A DNA stretch of 25,355 nt from CAYPEZ01 sp964409985 (lineage in GTDB: Bacteria > Patescibacteriota > Minisyncoccia > Phycocordibacterales > UBA6899), in NCBI GenBank assembly GCA_964409985.1, contig CAYPEZ010000009.1, positions 1-25,355 on the forward strand. Direction: 5' to 3'. Below are positions 22,565-25,355 of this stretch, in pieces. The position numbers and the translations under genes were made by a program. Numbering within the stretch: position 1 is the first letter of the stretch; every line of letters begins with the position of its first letter. The notes below the pieces were generated by a model that worked only from the letters and a program-made list of their open reading frames with translations, had not been told where the DNA came from and ran no database searches.

Positions 22565-23143
22565 ATGCATGGCATAGGACACATTGTTCAAGAAGGTCAA
22601 CCCGTTCTCAGAAAAAAAGCTGAGGCAGTAAAAGTGGCTGAGATACCCGGAAAAGAGATCCAGAAACTCATTCGCGATATGAGCAAAGAACTCGCATCTC
22701 ATGACGATGGTGTCGCCATTGCTGCTCCGCAAATCGGTGCGTCCTACCGCATCTTTGTTGTGTCAAGAAAAGTGTTTGCTCTCAAAAAAGATGGCTCACT
22801 CCCCGATGAAGAGACGGATGACCAAGATCTCGTCTTACCACCCGAAGATTTAGTATTCATTAATCCCAAGATAACGAAACTATCTAAACGAAGGCGATGG
22901 GTTCCCGAAGGGTGCCTTTCTGTGCGTTGGCAATATGGCGAAACTCACCGAGCAGAAAAAGCCACCATTGAGGCATATGATCAATATGGGAAAAAATTTG
23001 TTCGTGGGGCTTCAGGGCTTCTTGCGCAAATATTCCAGCACGAGACAGATCACCTTGATGGTATCTTGTTTATTGATCATGCCCGACATCTCGAACAAAT
23101 AATCCCCGATACCATTGAAAAAAATACGGAAGGGTCCGCATAA
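22565..23143 (+). CDS. def: Peptide deformylase
   Basis: Metalloenzyme of 192 residues that removes the formyl group from the N-terminal methionine of new proteins. All three family motifs are present: motif 1 as G49-V-A-I-A-A-P-Q56 (usual GxGxAAxQ), motif 2 as EGCLS at 115-119 with the metal ligand Cys117, and motif 3 as HETDH at 159-163 with two His ligands and the catalytic Glu. A hydrophilic insertion (about 73-95, KKDGSLPDEETDDQDL) between motifs 1 and 2 is longer than in E. coli. It lies 15 nt after priA and 20 nt before fmt, whose product makes the formyl group that Def removes. Confidence 0.97.
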   Translation: MHGIGHIVQEGQPVLRKKAEAVKVAEIPGKEIQKLIRDMSKELASHDDGVAIAAPQIGASYRIFVVSRKVFALKKDGSLPDEETDDQDLVLPPEDLVFINPKITKLSKRRRWVPEGCLSVRWQYGETHRAEKATIEAYDQYGKKFVRGASGLLAQIFQHETDHLDGILFIDHARHLEQIIPDTIEKNTEGSA

Positions 23144-23163
23144 TACACTAAACAGACAACCAC

Positions 23164-24024
23164 ATGACACCTCTGCGATTCGTCTATTTTGGCACACCAC
23201 GGTTTGCACGCATTGTTCTTGATGAGCTCAAAGATGCGGGACTCCTTCCGTCACTCATTGTAACAACCCCTCCCAAGCCTCAAGGACGACACCTTGTCCC
23301 AACTCAAAGCGAAGTACATACGTGGGGCAAAGAACACAACATTTCTGTTGAAGCACCAGATCGGATTGACGAGTCGCTCCTTGAACGACTAAGAGAAGAA
23401 CATGCGGATTGTTTCGTCGTTGCAGCCTATGGGAAAATCCTTCCACAGGCTCTCTTAGATATTCCTCCTTTTGGCGTGATGAATGTCCACCCATCTCTTT
23501 TACCAAAATTTCGTGGAGCATCCCCTATTGAATCAGCAATTCTCAGTGATGAAATGGGGACCGGGGTGTCCATCATGCTTCTTGATGCAGATCTCGATCA
23601 TGGCCCAGTCCTCGCTCAAAAAAATGTTGTGGTTCATCCTTGGCCGCCAAAAGGTTCTCTGCTGACAGATGTTCTCGCACATGAAGGAGGAAAACTTTTG
23701 GCACATACACTTCCACGTTGGACACGCAATGAGATTACTCCCAACCCTCAAGATCATACAGCGGCAACATTTACAAAAAAAATACAAAAGGCAGACGGAG
23801 AAATTTCCCCAGATGGAGATCCTCAAAAAACATATAAGAAAATCCAAGCCTTTGATGAGTGGCCTGGAGCGTTCTATTTTATTGAGAAAGGCGGGAGACG
23901 TCTTCGTATAAAAGTGGTCGATGCCGAGCTTCGTGATGGAAAACTCTATATTCTGAAGATTGTTCCTGAAGGAGGAAAACTTATGGAGTATGAAGATTTC
24001 ATGCGTAATATCCACAAGAATTAG
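23164..24024 (+). CDS. fmt: Methionyl-tRNA formyltransferase
   Basis: Transfers a formyl group from 10-formyl-tetrahydrofolate to Met-tRNA for initiation. 286 residues; E. coli Fmt has 315. The start RFVYFGTPRFARIVLDEL is the family beginning. The catalytic region reads NVHPSLLPKFRGASPI (Asn107, His109, SLLP loop at 111-114) and the catalytic Asp is in LDHGPVL (Asp145). The C-terminal OB-fold, which contacts the tRNA, is present but trimmed (FDEWPGAFYFIEKGGRRLRI onwards). It is preceded by def with 20 nt between. No Shine-Dalgarno is seen. The presence of def and fmt together implies standard formyl-methionine initiation in this organism. Confidence 0.96.
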   Translation: MTPLRFVYFGTPRFARIVLDELKDAGLLPSLIVTTPPKPQGRHLVPTQSEVHTWGKEHNISVEAPDRIDESLLERLREEHADCFVVAAYGKILPQALLDIPPFGVMNVHPSLLPKFRGASPIESAILSDEMGTGVSIMLLDADLDHGPVLAQKNVVVHPWPPKGSLLTDVLAHEGGKLLAHTLPRWTRNEITPNPQDHTAATFTKKIQKADGEISPDGDPQKTYKKIQAFDEWPGAFYFIEKGGRRLRIKVVDAELRDGKLYILKIVPEGGKLMEYEDFMRNIHKN

Positions 24025-24035
24025 TTCCGCATGTG

Positions 24036-24041
24036 TAGTAT
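24036..24041 (+). promoter_or_regulatory. Possible -10 (TAGTAT) for the 24092 gene
   Basis: TAGTAT downstream of fmt, preceded by TGTG; the -35 is not recognisable. It would give a leader of about 44 nt that includes AAGGAG. Confidence 0.35.
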
Positions 24042-24091
24042 GATCAACTTCTGGATCTAGATAGTTCCTCTCAAGAAAAAGGAGACGTGTC

Positions 24092-24526
24092 GTGGAAACC
24101 AAAGAAGAGTTTCGACCATTAGGTCTTACGGAGCTTCTTCGGGAGGCACCTCCCTTCAAACCGCACATCTACTACAACCCTCACCTTGATCTGTTGATTT
24201 CACAGTCTAGAGACGAATCAATCCGCATCAAAGGAGCTGCAAAAGGTGCCGTCCTGGACATAGGATTCACCGCTTACCCATCGTGGTGGAGAAGAATCCT
24301 GCAAATGGACGAGGTCATCTCACTTCAGGTATGGGGTGCGCGCAACCTCTGTTTGCAATACAGACTTACAGATCGTGTCGTTGCACTGCAAGAGCTTGTC
24401 GAACGAGTGCTTGTAGACAGGCGTGCGATATGGGTGTGGTCGTCGAGGGAAAAGAAACGAGTATTTGCGTACATGAGGAGATACAACTTTCTCATTGATT
24501 GGCCCGCACTTCTCACAAAAAGTTAA
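24092..24526 (+). CDS. Uncharacterised 144-residue protein
   Basis: I do not recognise this protein. It starts with GTG, supported by AAGGAG seven nt upstream. The sequence is mixed alpha/beta, Trp- and Arg-rich (YPSWWRRILQMDEV, QVWGARNLCLQYRL, RRAIWVWSSREKKRVFAYMR), with no signal peptide, membrane helix or obvious catalytic motif. It lies 67 nt after fmt with its own Shine-Dalgarno and is followed by a strong terminator, so it is probably an independent gene. The overall make-up resembles small cytoplasmic CPR hypothetical proteins, but no function can be given. Confidence 0.75.
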   Translation: METKEEFRPLGLTELLREAPPFKPHIYYNPHLDLLISQSRDESIRIKGAAKGAVLDIGFTAYPSWWRRILQMDEVISLQVWGARNLCLQYRLTDRVVALQELVERVLVDRRAIWVWSSREKKRVFAYMRRYNFLIDWPALLTKS

Positions 24527-24531
24527 CGTAC

Positions 24532-24576
24532 AGCCGCACAACGAAACACGTTTTATTGTGCGGCTTTTTATTTTTT
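24532..24576 (+). terminator. Terminator of the 24092 gene
   Basis: AGCCGCACAA pairs with TTGTGCGGCT around a 14-nt loop (CGAAACACGTTTTA), followed by TTTTATTTTTT. It is convergent with the cyclophilin gene, whose stop codon touches the T run; the minus strand after the hairpin is not T-rich. Confidence 0.9.
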
Positions 24577-25222
24577 ATTGCCCTGTTACCACGCGCTTTA
24601 CAATAATGTCTTCAAGTGGAATACCGTCAATGTCTGTGGGAACACCGGCGATGGCATCAACAACATCCATTCCAGATTCAACCTCTCCAAAAATCGTATA
24701 CTTATTGCCAAGCTCCTTTGCGTTTTCGGTGTTTACCACAATGAAAAACTGGCTTCCGTTTGTGTTTGGCTTTCCGCGATTGGCCATCGCAACGACCCCA
24801 CGCTCCATTGGTAACCCAACAATTTCATCTTGATATACGAAACCTGGTCCACCAATACCATAAAGAGATTTTTCATCTTCTCTCGAGAGAGGATCGCCTC
24901 CTTCAATAAGCAGATCTTTTGCGACGCGGTGAATTTTTGTTCCAACATAGAAATCGCTTTGCACAAATGCCACAAAATTATTCACTGTCGTTGGTGCAAC
25001 CTTCGTTAAGAGCTTAATGCGAATGTCACCCATCGTCGTCTGGATGGTAACCCCCGTACGTTTTTGTGCCGTACGTTCAATCGCAGTCTGTGTCACAAAG
25101 ACATTACTCTCGTTCGAAGAAATAGAAATAAAGGAGAGCAAAAGTTGAGTTGCAGTGATCGCAATAAGAATAAATAGCCCCCAATAAATGATTTGATTTG
25201 TGCTGATGCCTTTTGGGGTCAT
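24575..25222 (-). CDS. Membrane-anchored cyclophilin-type peptidyl-prolyl isomerase
   Basis: A 215-residue protein with a short N-terminal cytoplasmic stretch, one membrane helix (about 11-35, IIYWGLFILIAITATQLLLS) and a cyclophilin domain from about 58 to the end that would face outwards. Family signatures: VAPTTVNNFVAFVQSDFYVG, KIHRVAKDLLIEGGDPLS (usual 'FHRVIxxFMxQGGDP', keeping the catalytic Arg) and MANRGKPNTNGSQFFIVV (usual 'MAnaGpnTngSQFFI'). The loops are short, as in bacterial cyclophilins. It probably assists folding of exported proteins at the cell surface. No Shine-Dalgarno precedes the ATG. Another minus-strand gene ends 43 nt upstream. Confidence 0.94.
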   Translation of the reverse strand: MTPKGISTNQIIYWGLFILIAITATQLLLSFISISSNESNVFVTQTAIERTAQKRTGVTIQTTMGDIRIKLLTKVAPTTVNNFVAFVQSDFYVGTKIHRVAKDLLIEGGDPLSREDEKSLYGIGGPGFVYQDEIVGLPMERGVVAMANRGKPNTNGSQFFIVVNTENAKELGNKYTIFGEVESGMDVVDAIAGVPTDIDGIPLEDIIVKRVVTGQ

Positions 25223-25265
25223 GAATGATGAAAGAACTAAAAATGAATAAAGTGATATTTCTATC

Positions 25266-25355
25266 CTATGCTCCGCGCATCTGTGACTTTACCTTACGTG
25301 CCCCTTTGCGTTTTTGTACCCGAGCCTTCTTTTCTGCAGAGGTAACTTCACGAGT
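25266..25355 (-). CDS. C-terminal end of a basic protein (cut by window end)
   Basis: A 29-residue open tail on the minus strand ending in TAG: TREVTSAEKKARVQKRKGAR then KVKSQMRGA. Such a lysine/arginine-rich tail with 'T-x-x-x-K-x-R-x-x-K' spacing resembles the end of ArfB-type (RF-1 domain) peptidyl-tRNA hydrolases, which insert a basic tail into the ribosome, but ribosomal proteins can look similar. The fragment is too short to name. It lies upstream of the cyclophilin gene on the same strand. Confidence 0.45.
   Translation of the reverse strand, partial: TREVTSAEKKARVQKRKGARKVKSQMRGA

Noticed and set aside
23533..24168. Minus-strand open frame (211 codons) opposite fmt
   Set aside because: Antisense to fmt, which has all family motifs; no promoter or Shine-Dalgarno on the minus strand.
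1..25355. CRISPR array, insertion sequence, phage genes, tRNA or rRNA
   Set aside because: No regularly spaced direct repeats, transposase or integrase motifs, or clover-leaf/CCA patterns were seen in the intergenic spaces, which are mostly under 200 nt.

Overview
The window looks like a stretch of chromosome from a Candidate Phyla Radiation bacterium (Patescibacteria, most likely a Parcubacteria-type lineage). This rests on a compact set of core translation, division and cell-wall genes, short versions of several enzymes, many gene starts without a Shine-Dalgarno sequence, a large CPR-style membrane protein with a pseudopilin-like tail, and the gene run signal peptidase / hisS / bS21 / ybeY / ftsA / ftsZ. 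I saw no phage, transposon, CRISPR array, rRNA or tRNA. A 10-N assembly gap lies inside the thioredoxin reductase gene.

Layout. 1-4850 (+): tail of lepB, then hisS, rpsU, ybeY, ftsA, ftsZ, with nested overlaps from rpsU to ftsA. 4861-5353 (-): an uncharacterised gene with its own promoter, Shine-Dalgarno and terminator, divergent from trxB (5480-6410, +). 6421-6611 (-): a strong promoter, a structured transcript of about 155 nt and a terminator, read here as a small RNA gene. 6698-6871 (-): a 57-residue membrane protein. 6937-10834 (-): a cell-shape cluster read mreB, mreC, small membrane protein in the mreD position, and PBP2. 10908-12161 (-): proS, divergent from an unknown acidic protein (12263-12709, +). 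12723-15081 (-): a delta-prime-like clamp-loader protein, frr and rseP. 15276-16046 (+): an isolated secreted protein of different base composition. 16145-20574 (-): murA, a 682-residue membrane protein, and a second mreB. 20651-24024 (+): a degenerate PriA, def and fmt. 24092-24526 (+): an unknown protein. 24575-25355 (-): a membrane-anchored cyclophilin and the tail of a basic protein.

How the genes fit together. FtsA/FtsZ (division), MreB/MreC/PBP2 and MurA (wall elongation and precursor synthesis) and LepB/RseP (membrane proteolysis) form an envelope toolkit. HisRS, ProRS, bS21, YbeY, RRF, Def and Fmt cover tRNA charging, ribosome maturation and recycling, and N-terminal formyl-methionine handling.

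Two kinds of gene start are visible. Several core genes (rpsU, trxB, mrdA, proS, frr, priA, def) have an extended -10 box of the form TGN-TANNNT 7 to 14 nt before the start codon and no Shine-Dalgarno, which predicts leaderless or near-leaderless mRNA. The uncharacterised or accessory genes (4922, 6698, 12263, 15276, 24092) have a longer leader and a clear Shine-Dalgarno, and most have their own hairpin terminator. The most interesting items are the small RNA, the PriA that has lost its ATPase motifs, and this split in start architecture.
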